Positions 18,849 to 27,467 of a stretch of 64,000 bases of DNA are shown here, piece after piece (position 1 is the first letter of the stretch; every line of letters begins with the position of its first letter). This DNA comes from Vulcanimicrobium alpinum. GTDB lineage: Bacteria; Vulcanimicrobiota; Vulcanimicrobiia; Vulcanimicrobiales; Vulcanimicrobiaceae. The notes beneath the pieces were generated by a model. The model was not told the origin of the DNA. It made no database searches and worked only from the letters and a program-made list of their open reading frames with translations. The position numbers and the translations under genes were made by a program. The stretch covers positions 2,670,484 through 2,734,483 of the forward strand of contig NZ_AP025523.1 in assembly GCF_027923555.1 (NCBI RefSeq), written 5' to 3'.

Positions 18849-21482
18849 TCACGGATTCGGATAGTGCGATTCGTCGCCGTACGGCACGAAGAGCGTATGT
18901 TCCGGCTGGAACCGCAGCCGAATCGTCCCGACCTTCCCGTTGCGATGCTTCGCAATGATGAGCTCGGTCGCATCCGGCTCGGGCGACGTCTCTTTGTTGT
19001 AATAGACGTCGCGATACAAGAACGTCACGATATCCGCTTCCTGCTCGATCGCGCCAGAGTTGTGCGTCACGATATCGTCGACGCAGAAATTGTGGAGGTC
19101 CCCGACGGTGAGGTCGTAGACGGTTTCCTCACGCTGCGGTTCCACCGCAACGATCGGATCCCACAGCACGTCGGACGTGCCGAGAGCGATGAGCAATTCA
19201 TCATCGAGACGATCAGCGAGCATCACGGCCGTCTCACGCGACATCGCCTTGCCCTGATCCCTCCACCCGAGCGATGCATGTGAGAGGTCGCGATCAAGCC
19301 GTAAGGAACGGACGTGGCCGTTGACCTCCACCGGGATCCGATCGAACTGGCCGGCGTCATTTTCCTTGCGGCGAATGACCTTTTCGGCTGCGCGTTCGTG
19401 CTTTATGCCGAGGAAGCCGATCCGATCCATGAACGCGCAAACGGCATCCCGCTGCATGATCGCAACGGTCCAGATCGCCGCCGTCGTCGAGCGATACCCG
19501 CCGATATTTCGCATGTCGGCTTTTACGATCGCGTTGATTCCGAACCGCAGGAGCAGATGCTGAACATCGCGCGCGAGGAGTTCGCTGATCGTCGAGAGGC
19601 GAACCGTGACCCGCGAGGACGTGGCGCTCCTCGTCAGGCTGCCGTCGGCGTGGAAGAGGCCGCGTAGGAACGCCGCGACCGTCTCGTCATCCTCGCGAAG
19701 CAACACTTCCGGAACGAACTTGCGTGCGCCGGTCGTTTTCCACAGGCCGAGGCTGCGGAGCCACGTCGTCAGGGGGTTCTTGCCCGCTCCGCACATTGTG
19801 CCGGTCGTGAAGTCAACGCGCAGCGCGGACGTCTCGGGGCGCTCCGGCTTGACGATCGGACGTAGACCGAATTCGGCCATTGCCAGATCAGAGGCGAGCT
19901 GCGCTTCTTCAGCAGTCGCCACCGTCAGGGTTGCGCTTCCTCCCAGGTGGCCGTCGCCAAGGAGCCAGCCGAGAAGCAGCGCTTTATCCTGCGGGATCCG
20001 GCTTGCGCGGCTGCTCGGCGGCTCGTAACGGCGTGGTACGGCGACGCAGCGGCCCGGCTCGAGGTCTTTGAGCTCGCTCCAGCCGGACGCGGTCAGGAAA
20101 CGATGGCCGTCGGTGCACCGCAGGACGCGCCCGCTCTTCGTCGTGACGCGGAAGATCGGCTTTGTACCGACGACCCAGACGTCGGTGATCGGTTTGCGCA
20201 CGAGCCGGAAGCGATCATCGACGGCCCAGACGTTGAACCGCAATCCGCGCTCAACGATTTCACGGACCGGAACACGCTCACCGGTATCGGCGTTGGTTAC
20301 GCGCGCTTCGCCCGCGAGACAATCGCGCAAGTCTGAGAGCATCGGGCGTTTGTCGGCGCGTGTTTCGACCGCGCGATTGAGCTGCGCGAGCGCGATGATC
20401 GGGACTTCGAGATCTTTGGCCGTCGCTTTGAGCGTGCGGCAGATGTCGGAGAGTTCTTCGTTGCGGTTGACGACTTTGCCGAGCGTCGCCGGACGGACGA
20501 GCTGCAGGTAGTCGATGAAGACTGCGGCCAGACCGTTCCCGCTCTTGAGGCGGCGTAAGCGGCTGCGGATCTCCGTGACCGTGACGGCGCCGGCGTCGTC
20601 AAGATAGATCGGCAGTTCGTGCAGCACGCCCATCGCGTGGCCGATCTTCTCCCAGTCGCGGTCGGCGATCGCGCCGCGGCGCAGTTTCGACGCATCGAGC
20701 CTCGCTTCCGACGAGAGCAGCCGCTCGACGAGCTCCTGTTTCGTCATTTCGAGCGAGAAGACCGCGACCGGTTTGCGCTCGTCTTTTGCGGCGGCGACGG
20801 CCATGTTGAGTGCCAGCGACGTCTTGCCCATCGCCGGGCGCGCCGCAAGGATCACGAGGTTGCCCGGCTGCCAGCCCGCGGTGTAGTCGTCGATGTCGCG
20901 GAAGCCGGAGGTGACGCCGGTGCGATCGCCCTTCTGCTCGTGACGGCGCTCGAGCGACTGGAACACGCCGAGCAGCAGCGACGGAACCGTCGCGAACGCG
21001 TTGCGCTGGCCGCGGTTGCCGACGTCGTAGACGACCTGCTCGGCGCGGTCGAGCGCGCCCGGCACGTCGTCTTCGGACTCGTACCCGAGCTGCGTGATCT
21101 GCGTGCCGGCGTGGATCAATCCGCGCAGGCTCGACTTCTCGCGGACGATCTTTGCGTAGTACTCGGCGGACGCCGCGGTCGGCACGGTGTCCATCAGCGA
21201 ACTCAGGTACGCCATCCCGCCAACTTTGTCGAGCAGGCCGCGATTCTTGAGTTCCTCGGCGAGTGCGACTTTGTCGAGCGGTTCGCCGCGCTCGTACAGC
21301 GCGAAGAGGGCGAGGTAGATCGTTTCGTGGAGCGGCGCGTGGAAATCGCCGGGCTGGACGATCTCGCTGACCGTCGCCATCATCTCCTTGTCGACCAGTA
21401 CCGACCCCAGCAGCGCCATCTCCGCCTCGAGGTTGTTGGGCGGGAGGCGATCGACGCTGGAGACGAACGAGGCGACGTTCAC
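18849..21482 (-). CDS. dnaB: Replicative DNA helicase DnaB, containing an intein
   Basis: An 877-residue precursor. After removal of the intein (residues 388-808) the helicase is 456 residues, normal for DnaB. The N-terminal domain starts PPNNLEAEMALLGSVLVD; the RecA-like domain has Walker A ARPAMGKTSLALN (residue 214 on), Walker B AVFIDYLQLV and the conserved SDLRD//SGAIEQEAD split by the intein. The helicase unwinds DNA at the fork and recruits primase. The GTG start overlaps the stop of the Lon-like gene. Activity needs protein splicing. Confidence 0.95.
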   Translation of the reverse strand: MNVASFVSSVDRLPPNNLEAEMALLGSVLVDKEMMATVSEIVQPGDFHAPLHETIYLALFALYERGEPLDKVALAEELKNRGLLDKVGGMAYLSSLMDTVPTAASAEYYAKIVREKSSLRGLIHAGTQITQLGYESEDDVPGALDRAEQVVYDVGNRGQRNAFATVPSLLLGVFQSLERRHEQKGDRTGVTSGFRDIDDYTAGWQPGNLVILAARPAMGKTSLALNMAVAAAKDERKPVAVFSLEMTKQELVERLLSSEARLDASKLRRGAIADRDWEKIGHAMGVLHELPIYLDDAGAVTVTEIRSRLRRLKSGNGLAAVFIDYLQLVRPATLGKVVNRNEELSDICRTLKATAKDLEVPIIALAQLNRAVETRADKRPMLSDLRDCLAGEARVTNADTGERVPVREIVERGLRFNVWAVDDRFRLVRKPITDVWVVGTKPIFRVTTKSGRVLRCTDGHRFLTASGWSELKDLEPGRCVAVPRRYEPPSSRASRIPQDKALLLGWLLGDGHLGGSATLTVATAEEAQLASDLAMAEFGLRPIVKPERPETSALRVDFTTGTMCGAGKNPLTTWLRSLGLWKTTGARKFVPEVLLREDDETVAAFLRGLFHADGSLTRSATSSRVTVRLSTISELLARDVQHLLLRFGINAIVKADMRNIGGYRSTTAAIWTVAIMQRDAVCAFMDRIGFLGIKHERAAEKVIRRKENDAGQFDRIPVEVNGHVRSLRLDRDLSHASLGWRDQGKAMSRETAVMLADRLDDELLIALGTSDVLWDPIVAVEPQREETVYDLTVGDLHNFCVDDIVTHNSGAIEQEADIVTFLYRDVYYNKETSPEPDATELIIAKHRNGKVGTIRLRFQPEHTLFVPYGDESHYPNP
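19059..20321 (-). other. Intein with LAGLIDADG homing endonuclease inside DnaB
   Basis: Encodes 421 residues, from Cys388 (CLAGEARV) to the terminal His-Asn (DDIVTHN), followed by Ser809 of the C-extein. All splicing residues are in place: Cys1, a block-B Thr/His region (CTDGHRFLT), penultimate His, terminal Asn and +1 Ser. Two LAGLIDADG-type helices, LLGWLLGDGHL and FLRGLFHADGSL, show an apparently intact homing endonuclease. The insertion splits the conserved SDLR-(E/D)-SGAIEQ motif of the helicase, a known site type in bacterial DnaB. Confidence 0.93.
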
Positions 21483-23386
21483 CGGGATACCTTTCGAGAG
21501 CGGCTGCGCGGCGCAGGCGGAACGGGGACGCGCAGGCCGAGTGCCGCGAACGCTTCGACGACGGTCCCTACAGCGATCACGTCGATCCCTTCCGGTGCAG
21601 CTTCGATATCTCGAGCGTTCTCGCGCGGAATCACGATCGCGCGCATCCCGGCTTGACGGGCAGCATACAACTTTTCGACGACGCCGCCAACACCGCGAAC
21701 GCTGCCCGCGAGCGAGATCTCACCGGTCACCGCGACGTCCTGCGGCAGCGCAACGCGCGCTAACGCACTATGCAGCGCGAGGAAAAACGCGAGCCCCGCC
21801 GACGGACCGTCGATGTTTCCCCCGCCGACGACGTTGACGTGCAGGTCGTAGTCGCTCGGATCGGTGCCGGTGATTGCGCGCAGCACCGACGCGGCGTTGA
21901 AGACGGCGTCACGCGCCATCGAGCCGGCCGTATCGTTGAAGCGGACCATCCCCTTGCGCGGCTCGCGCGCCGGGAACGCGGCCGCTTCGATCTCGACGAT
22001 CGAACCGACGTACTGCAGCACGCCCAGGCCATGGGCTTTCCCGATCTCTTTCGTGCGCCGCGCACGCGACGGCGTGTGCTGGACGATGCGCCCGGCCTGC
22101 ACGACCTCGAGGACGTCTTCCTCGCGCACCGAGGCGCTGCGCCCGCCGGCGCGTTCGAGCGCGTGACCGTAGGCGTCGGCGAGGATCTGCACCGCTTTGC
22201 GTCCCTCGATCGTGTACGACGCGATCAGATCGGCGACGCGGCGGTTGAGCTTCGCCCCGAGCCGCTGGGCGGCTTCGCGCACGATGCGCGCCACCTGCGT
22301 CTGGGTGAGCGGCTCGAAGTAGACGGCGGCGCAGCGCGAGCGGATCGCCGCATCGATCGCGTCGGGATCGCGCGTCGTCGCGCCGATCAGGACGAAGTCG
22401 GCCGGCGCGCCGTCGCGGAAGAGCTTCTTCACGTAGGCGGGGACGTTGGGGTCGAGCTCGTCGTAATAGGACGATTCGAAGTGCACGCGCTTGTCTTCGA
22501 GCACTTTGAGCAGGCGCGTCTGCATCGCCGGATCCATCTCGCCGATCTCGTCGATGAACAGCACCCCGCCGTGCGCTTTCGTCACCAAGCCGAGCTTCGG
22601 CTCGGGGACGCCGCCCTCCGCGAAGTCGCGCCGCGCACCCTGATAGATCGGGTCGTGTACGCTCCCCAGCAGCGGATTCGTCGTCTCGCGGTGATCCCAG
22701 CGCAGCGTCGTCCCGGCGGCCTCGACGAACGGCGGCGCCGCCGCGAACGGTGCGTGCGCGCGCGTCTTCGCGAGTTCGAGCGCGAGCCGCGCGACGGTCG
22801 TCTTGCCGACGCCGGGCGGCCCGTAGAGGATCACGTGCTGCGGATACGGCGACGCAAGTTTCGCGATCAGCGCCTTGATCGCCGATTCCTGACCGACGAC
22901 CTGGTCGAGCGCGCGCGGACGCAGGACGTCGAGCGCCGCGCGGGCGAGCCCGCGCGCATCGAGCGCTTCGAGTTCGGAGAGCCGCCTCTGCGTCGCAGGC
23001 GTCTCGGGCCCCGCGTCCTCGCGGAGCGCTTCGAGCCGCAGTTCGCGCAGATACTCCTGATGGCGGGCGACCATCTTCGCGTTGACCTTCGCTTCGAGCG
23101 CGTCGCCGACGCTGCGCTGCGCGAGCAGATCGGCGAGGCGGTCTTCGATCTCGTTGATGACCGCCTTGTACTGCGCTTTCCCCGGACGCGTCTCGAGCGT
23201 GGGATCTTCGAAGACGAGCCGTTGGAGCGCGAGCAGGCGATCGGGGATCGCCTGCGAGCGCATCTCCTTGAGCGTGCCCAATTTCCCGGCGCGCATGACG
23301 ACCTTCTCGGTCCCCAGCGCTTCGGTGAGGACGTCGTACAGCGCCGCGATCTCGCGGCGCAACCGCTCCTCCGGGCTGCGTCGCAC
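21479..23386 (-). CDS. Lon-family ATP-dependent protease (LonB/LonC type)
   Basis: A 635-residue protein. After a coiled N-terminal region (1-150) comes an AAA+ module with Walker A YGPPGVGKTT (189-196 core) and Walker B VLFIDEIGEMD, an insertion with FESSYYDELDP, then the Lon peptidase domain with Ser529 in NIDGPSAGLAF and Lys572 in GGVVEKLYAARQ. It lacks the substrate-binding N-domain of LonA, so it resembles LonB/LonC. It sits between rplI (1 bp) and dnaB (4-bp overlap) in a core operon. Confidence 0.88.
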   Translation of the reverse strand: MRRSPEERLRREIAALYDVLTEALGTEKVVMRAGKLGTLKEMRSQAIPDRLLALQRLVFEDPTLETRPGKAQYKAVINEIEDRLADLLAQRSVGDALEAKVNAKMVARHQEYLRELRLEALREDAGPETPATQRRLSELEALDARGLARAALDVLRPRALDQVVGQESAIKALIAKLASPYPQHVILYGPPGVGKTTVARLALELAKTRAHAPFAAAPPFVEAAGTTLRWDHRETTNPLLGSVHDPIYQGARRDFAEGGVPEPKLGLVTKAHGGVLFIDEIGEMDPAMQTRLLKVLEDKRVHFESSYYDELDPNVPAYVKKLFRDGAPADFVLIGATTRDPDAIDAAIRSRCAAVYFEPLTQTQVARIVREAAQRLGAKLNRRVADLIASYTIEGRKAVQILADAYGHALERAGGRSASVREEDVLEVVQAGRIVQHTPSRARRTKEIGKAHGLGVLQYVGSIVEIEAAAFPAREPRKGMVRFNDTAGSMARDAVFNAASVLRAITGTDPSDYDLHVNVVGGGNIDGPSAGLAFFLALHSALARVALPQDVAVTGEISLAGSVRGVGGVVEKLYAARQAGMRAIVIPRENARDIEAAPEGIDVIAVGTVVEAFAALGLRVPVPPAPRSRSRKVSR

Positions 23387-23387
23387 G

Positions 23388-23837
23388 CTATTTCAGCGCG
23401 ACGACTTGTACCGCCGACTTCGCGACGATGTTGTTCCCCAGACGAATCTCCACCGGGTACGTCCCCAGCGCCTTGATCCCGTCCTTCATCTCGATCTTGT
23501 GACGGTCGATCGTGACGTTGAGCTGTTCCTGCAGCGCGTCGGCGACCTGCGTGTTGGTCACCGTGCCGAACAGACGGCCGTTGCCGCCCGCCTTCGCGGC
23601 GACGCGGATCGTGATCTGCTCGAGCTGGGTGGCGATGTCCTGAGCGTTCGCGACCTCTTCGGCCTGCTTGCGCTTTTTCGCGTTCTGCTGCTGCTCGAGC
23701 TGCTTCATCGCGCCGGGCGTCGCAACGACCGCGAGCTTCTGCGGGAGCAGGTAGTTGTGCGCGTATCCGTCCTTGACGTCGACGAGCGCACCGCGGTTGC
23801 CGAGCGGCTTGACGTCGCTGGTGAGAATGACCTTCAC
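23388..23837 (-). CDS. rplI: 50S ribosomal protein bL9
   Basis: A 149-residue protein of normal length. The N-terminal domain binds 23S rRNA (MKVILTSDVKPLGNRGALVDVKDGYAHNYL pattern, seen here in shorter pieces), a long helix (KQLEQQQNAKKRKQAEEVAN) connects to the C-terminal domain (GRLFGTVTNTQVADAL). It lies 10 bp after rpsR and 1 bp before the Lon-like gene, the same neighbourhood as dnaB in many bacteria. Confidence 0.96.
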   Translation of the reverse strand: MKVILTSDVKPLGNRGALVDVKDGYAHNYLLPQKLAVVATPGAMKQLEQQQNAKKRKQAEEVANAQDIATQLEQITIRVAAKAGGNGRLFGTVTNTQVADALQEQLNVTIDRHKIEMKDGIKALGTYPVEIRLGNNIVAKSAVQVVALK

Positions 23838-23847
23838 GGCGCTTCTC

Positions 23848-24102
23848 CTACTGGACGACGAACGGGAGCAGTGCGATCACGCGGGCGCGCTTCACGGCGG
23901 TCGTCAGCGAGCGCTGGTGCGCCGCGCAGTTGCCGGAGATGCGTCGCGGAAGAATCTTGCCGCGCTCGGAGATGAACTTGCGCAGACGCGTGGTGTCCTT
24001 GTAGTCCAAGTCGTCTTGCTTGTCGGCGCAGAAATTGCAGACTTTACGCTTCGGCCGGCGATCTTTTTTCGCCGCCGCGCGCTTGCCTTTGGGAGCAGCC
24101 AT
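23848..24102 (-). CDS. rpsR: 30S ribosomal protein bS18
   Basis: An 84-residue protein with the usual core [20 protein letters not shown] and [15 protein letters not shown]. It keeps Cys residues (KVCNFCADK and GNCAAHQ), so it is the zinc-binding form. It is the first gene of the rpsR-rplI-lon-dnaB run. The usual upstream rpsF and ssb are absent; the adjacent gene is a divergent PPK2. Confidence 0.96.
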   Translation of the reverse strand: MAAPKGKRAAAKKDRRPKRKVCNFCADKQDDLDYKDTTRLRKFISERGKILPRRISGNCAAHQRSLTTAVKRARVIALLPFVVQ

Positions 24103-24289
24103 GAGAGGAGTGACCTTTCGGTGATGTAGGTGGTGATGGCCGAGAGGAACTCGACCCTACACACGTGGCGCCCGAGGGCGACACGACCCGGCGGCGGTCC
24201 GTTAGTGCGGACGCCGGGAACCCTCCTACTATACCGGAAAGCGGGTCGGGCCGCTAGGGGGACGACACCTTCGCGACGGCAGGGCAACC
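24103..24289 (-). promoter_or_regulatory. Leader and promoter region of rpsR
   Basis: A 187-bp gap between divergent rpsR and ppk2. A TATAGT hexamer at 24233-24228 (minus strand) could be the -10 element, but no good -35 is seen. This would leave a long 5' leader of about 120 bases with GC-rich hairpin potential, as expected for autoregulated ribosomal operons. I could not identify a convincing S6:S18-binding motif. Confidence 0.3.
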
Positions 24290-25138
24290 GTGCATGTGAA
24301 CGCTCGAAAGCACTTCGCGATCCCGCCGGACGAGCGCGTGCGGCTCGCCGAGATCGATCCGGGCGATACGGGCTCTTTTACCGCCGAGGCCGACGCGCAT
24401 CAGGCGACGCATGACGCCCTCGCGGCGATCGCCGACCTGCAGTATCGGCTCTACGCCGAGCACCGTCACGCGCTGCTCATCGTGCTGCAGGCGATGGACG
24501 CCGGCGGCAAAGACGGCACGATCCGCCACGTCTTCGGCGCGCTCAGCCCGCTGAGCGCCTACGCGCACGCGTTCAAGGAGCCCACGCCCGAGGAAGCGGC
24601 GCACGATTTTCTGTGGCGCGTGCACAAGGTGACGCCGGGCCACGGCGAGATCGCGATCTTCAACCGTTCGCACTACGAAGACGTGCTCGTGGTGCGCGTC
24701 CACGACCTTGTCCCGGAAAAGGTGTGGTCGAAGCGGTACGCGCGCATCAACGCGTTCGAGAAGACCCTCGTCCGCGGCAACACGACGATCCTGAAGTTCT
24801 TCCTGCACATCAGCCGCGACGAGCAATTGCGGCGATTCGCGCAGCGGCTCGACGATCCGGCGCACCAGTGGAAGATCAGCGAGTCCGACTACACCGAGCG
24901 CGCATACTGGGACGACTACATGCGCGCGTACGAAGCGGTGCTGGAGAAAACAAGCACCGCGCGCGCGCCGTGGTACGTGATCCCCGCCGACCGCAAGTGG
25001 TTCCGCAACTGGGCGGTTGCACAGATCGTCGCCGAAACGCTGCGCACGATCGATCCGAAGACGCGCGCGCCGTCCGTCGATATCGAGGAGATTCGGGCGA
25101 AGTATCACGAGGTTGAGCGCAGCGAGCACGGCGCGTAG
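24290..25138 (+). CDS. Polyphosphate kinase 2 family protein
   Basis: A 282-residue PPK2-domain protein. Walker A is VLQAMDAGGKDGTIRHVF, Walker B is AIFNRSHYEDVLVVRVH, and the lid is seen in RINAFEKTLVRGNTTILKFFLHIS. PPK2 enzymes transfer phosphate between polyphosphate and nucleotides; the single-domain length fits the class that phosphorylates ADP or AMP. It starts at GTG 24290 with another GTG two codons later. It is divergent from rpsR and convergent with the SDR gene. Confidence 0.9.
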   Translation: MHVNARKHFAIPPDERVRLAEIDPGDTGSFTAEADAHQATHDALAAIADLQYRLYAEHRHALLIVLQAMDAGGKDGTIRHVFGALSPLSAYAHAFKEPTPEEAAHDFLWRVHKVTPGHGEIAIFNRSHYEDVLVVRVHDLVPEKVWSKRYARINAFEKTLVRGNTTILKFFLHISRDEQLRRFAQRLDDPAHQWKISESDYTERAYWDDYMRAYEAVLEKTSTARAPWYVIPADRKWFRNWAVAQIVAETLRTIDPKTRAPSVDIEEIRAKYHEVERSEHGA

Positions 25139-25141
25139 CGG

Positions 25142-25993
25142 CTAGGGAAGGCGCATCGAGCGCCGGATCGCGCGATCGCGCAGCCTCGCGGGGACGAGCG
25201 CCAAGAGGCTCCCCGCCTTGGCCGGACCGCCCAAGAGGCGGTTCGCCGGCGGGTGCGGTGCTCGCAGCGCGTGCGCGATCGCCTCGGAGACGCGCTCGAC
25301 CGGCAGCCCCGCTTTCTCTTCGCCGTCGATCACCGCGAAGAGGCGTTCGATCGCCGGCCCGTAGTGCGTCAGCGCCTCCGGCGGCAGCATCGCGCGCTGC
25401 GATGCGACCGACGCGCGCCCCTTGCCCCAGATCGGCGTCTTCACCGCGCCCGGCTCGACGAGCGTCACGCCGACACCGAACGGCGCGAGCTCGATCCGCA
25501 GCGCGTCCGTCAGCGCGCGCAGCGCGAACTTCGAGGCGCTGTACGGTCCGATGAACGGCGAGGCCAGCCGGCCCGAGATCGAACCGACGAAGACGATGCG
25601 GCCGCGCGCGGCGCGCAGCATCGGCAAAAACGCCTGCGTCACCGCGATCGCGCCGAACACGTTCACGTCGAACTGGCGTCGCAGTTCGCTGACCGGCAGA
25701 AACTCCAGCGGACCGCCGATCGCGATCCCGGCATTGTTCACCAGCCCCCGCAGCGGGATCGCTGCGTCGCGCACCTGCTGCAGCGCGGCGCCGATCGACG
25801 CGTCGTCGGTGACGTCGAGCCGCACCGCACGCACGTTCGGGTGCAGCGCGGCAACGCTCGCCGCGTCGGCGTCGCTGCGCACGCCGGCAAAGACGATGCT
25901 GCCGTCGCGCGCCAGATGCAGCGCGGTGGCGGCGCCGATCCCCGTCGACGCGCCGGTGACGACGATCGCCTCTCCCGCAGCCGCTGCGCTCAC
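25142..25993 (-). CDS. Short-chain dehydrogenase/reductase
   Basis: A 283-residue classical SDR. The dinucleotide site is VVTGASTGIGAATAL, followed by LVNNAGIAIGG, the catalytic Ser in VGSISGRLASPFIG and YSASKFALRALTDALR with Tyr and Lys. The C-terminal extension is basic (RLRDRAIRRSMRLP). The GTG at 25993 overlaps the stop of the upstream SDR. The substrate is unknown. Confidence 0.82.
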   Translation of the reverse strand: MSAAAAGEAIVVTGASTGIGAATALHLARDGSIVFAGVRSDADAASVAALHPNVRAVRLDVTDDASIGAALQQVRDAAIPLRGLVNNAGIAIGGPLEFLPVSELRRQFDVNVFGAIAVTQAFLPMLRAARGRIVFVGSISGRLASPFIGPYSASKFALRALTDALRIELAPFGVGVTLVEPGAVKTPIWGKGRASVASQRAMLPPEALTHYGPAIERLFAVIDGEEKAGLPVERVSEAIAHALRAPHPPANRLLGGPAKAGSLLALVPARLRDRAIRRSMRLP

Positions 25994-26784
25994 GACGGCA
26001 CGTTCGCGCGCTCGGCGCGCGCGTCGCGGTTGAGGAGCGCTTGGATCCGGCGGTCGCCGAAGACGAGGTCGGTCAAACCCGGAAACGCCTGGACCAGCAG
26101 CACCGGAAGGCGATACGAGGCGGGGACGATGACGCGGCGGCGGGGCCGTTCGATCGCGCGAACGATCGCGTCGGCCACGATCTCGGGGCCGGGCAGGTTC
26201 GCCATCGCCGCGTTCATCGGCGTCGCGACGAACCCCGGCTCGATCAGCGTCACGCCGACACCGTACTGCCGCATCTCGCGCCGCACCGAGTCGTTCAAGC
26301 CGCGCAGCCCGAATTTCGAACCAGAGTAGACGCCCATGATCCCCGCTTCGCCCGCGATCGACCCGATGTTGACGATCGCGCCGGCCCGCTGCGCCTGCAT
26401 CACGGGGATTACCGCATGCATCATCCGCGCGGCCCCGAGCAGGTTCACCGCCAGCACGCGTTCGATGTCGGCATCGCTCGCATCCGCCAACGACGGGCTC
26501 GTGCTGGTCCCCGCGACGTTGACGAGCGCGTCGACGCGCCCGAACGCGACCAACGTGCGCGCGACGGCGAGATCGACGTCGCGGCGCGAGGTGATATCGG
26601 TCGGCACCGTCAGCGTTCGCGTGCCGAACGGCGCGATCTCGGCGGCGATCGCGTCGAGCAGCGCATCCTGCGGTGCCGCAAGGACGACGTTCATCCCGCG
26701 CGCGAGCAGCGCGCGCACGGTTGCGGAGCCGATCCCGCCCGAGGCACCGGCGACGATCGCCGTCCGGCCGCGCAGTGACATCAT
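25990..26784 (-). CDS. Short-chain dehydrogenase/reductase
   Basis: A 264-residue SDR with IVAGASGGIGSATVRALL, ALVNVAGTSTSP, the Ser in IVNIGSIAGEAGIMG and the YSGSKFGLRGLNDSVRRE catalytic Tyr/Lys. The C-terminus (VFGDRRIQALLNRD) resembles that of lipid- or steroid-acting SDRs. Two ATG codons are adjacent at 26784 and 26781. It overlaps the next SDR by 4 bp and is 40 bp from thymidine kinase. The two SDRs are related in sequence and may act as a pair. Confidence 0.82.
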   Translation of the reverse strand: MMSLRGRTAIVAGASGGIGSATVRALLARGMNVVLAAPQDALLDAIAAEIAPFGTRTLTVPTDITSRRDVDLAVARTLVAFGRVDALVNVAGTSTSPSLADASDADIERVLAVNLLGAARMMHAVIPVMQAQRAGAIVNIGSIAGEAGIMGVYSGSKFGLRGLNDSVRREMRQYGVGVTLIEPGFVATPMNAAMANLPGPEIVADAIVRAIERPRRRVIVPASYRLPVLLVQAFPGLTDLVFGDRRIQALLNRDARAERANVPS

Positions 26785-26824
26785 CGGCCGCCTTCTCGTG
26801 CGGGGGCCGCCGCTCCCGCGACGC

Positions 26825-27412
26825 TCAGGTGAGGTCGAAGAGCGGCGGAACGCGATGCAGGTAGAAGCACTGCGCGCACTGCTGGATGTAGCGCACGTCG
26901 CCTTCGATCGCGATCTGCTCGCCCTCGACGATCCGCTTGCCGTACTCGTCGATGCGCACGTTGAACGTTGCTTTCTTCCCGCAGGCGCAGATCGTCTTGA
27001 TCTCCTCGATGCTGTCGGCAAGCGTGAGGAGGTACGCCGAGCCGGGGAACGGTTCGCCGCGAAAGTCGCTGCGAATCCCGTAGCACATCACCGGGATGCC
27101 GAGGACGTGCGCGGCGCGGTGCAGCTGGCGCACCTGTTCCGGAGTGAGGAACTGCGCTTCGTCGAGCAGGACGCACGAGAGCTCCTGCGCTTGGGCAAGC
27201 AGCGCGTAGAAATCCATGACCTCGTCGAATACCTCGACTTTGCGCTGCGGCCCCAGGCGCGACGTGATGATCCCGACGCCGTAGCGGTGATCGATCGCCG
27301 AAGTGAACAGGCGCACGACCCGTCCGTGTTCTTCGTAGTTGTGCGCGACTTGAAGCAGCGCGGTCGATTTCCCGGCGTTCATCGCGGAATATCGAAAGTA
27401 GAGCTTCGCCAT
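26825..27412 (-). CDS. tdk: Thymidine kinase (type II)
   Basis: A 195-residue enzyme that phosphorylates thymidine for dTTP salvage. The P-loop is FRYSAMNAGKSTALLQ, the Walker-B-like segment LLDEAQFLT, and the lasso region holds GKRIVEGEQIAIEG. Zinc Cys pairs are seen in ICACGKKATF and QQCAQCFYLH. The chosen ATG at 27412 fits the family N-terminus (MAKLYFRYSAM). It is divergent from the degraded SulP gene. Confidence 0.94.
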   Translation of the reverse strand: MAKLYFRYSAMNAGKSTALLQVAHNYEEHGRVVRLFTSAIDHRYGVGIITSRLGPQRKVEVFDEVMDFYALLAQAQELSCVLLDEAQFLTPEQVRQLHRAAHVLGIPVMCYGIRSDFRGEPFPGSAYLLTLADSIEEIKTICACGKKATFNVRIDEYGKRIVEGEQIAIEGDVRYIQQCAQCFYLHRVPPLFDLT

Positions 27413-27467
27413 CCGTGCGCCGCCCATTCTGCAGGCGACCGGGCCGGACCGCCGTAAGCGCGGTCGC

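Noticed and set aside
21770-23476. 568-codon plus-strand open frame
   Set aside because: Antisense shadow of the Lon-like gene, which has intact Walker and Ser/Lys motifs.
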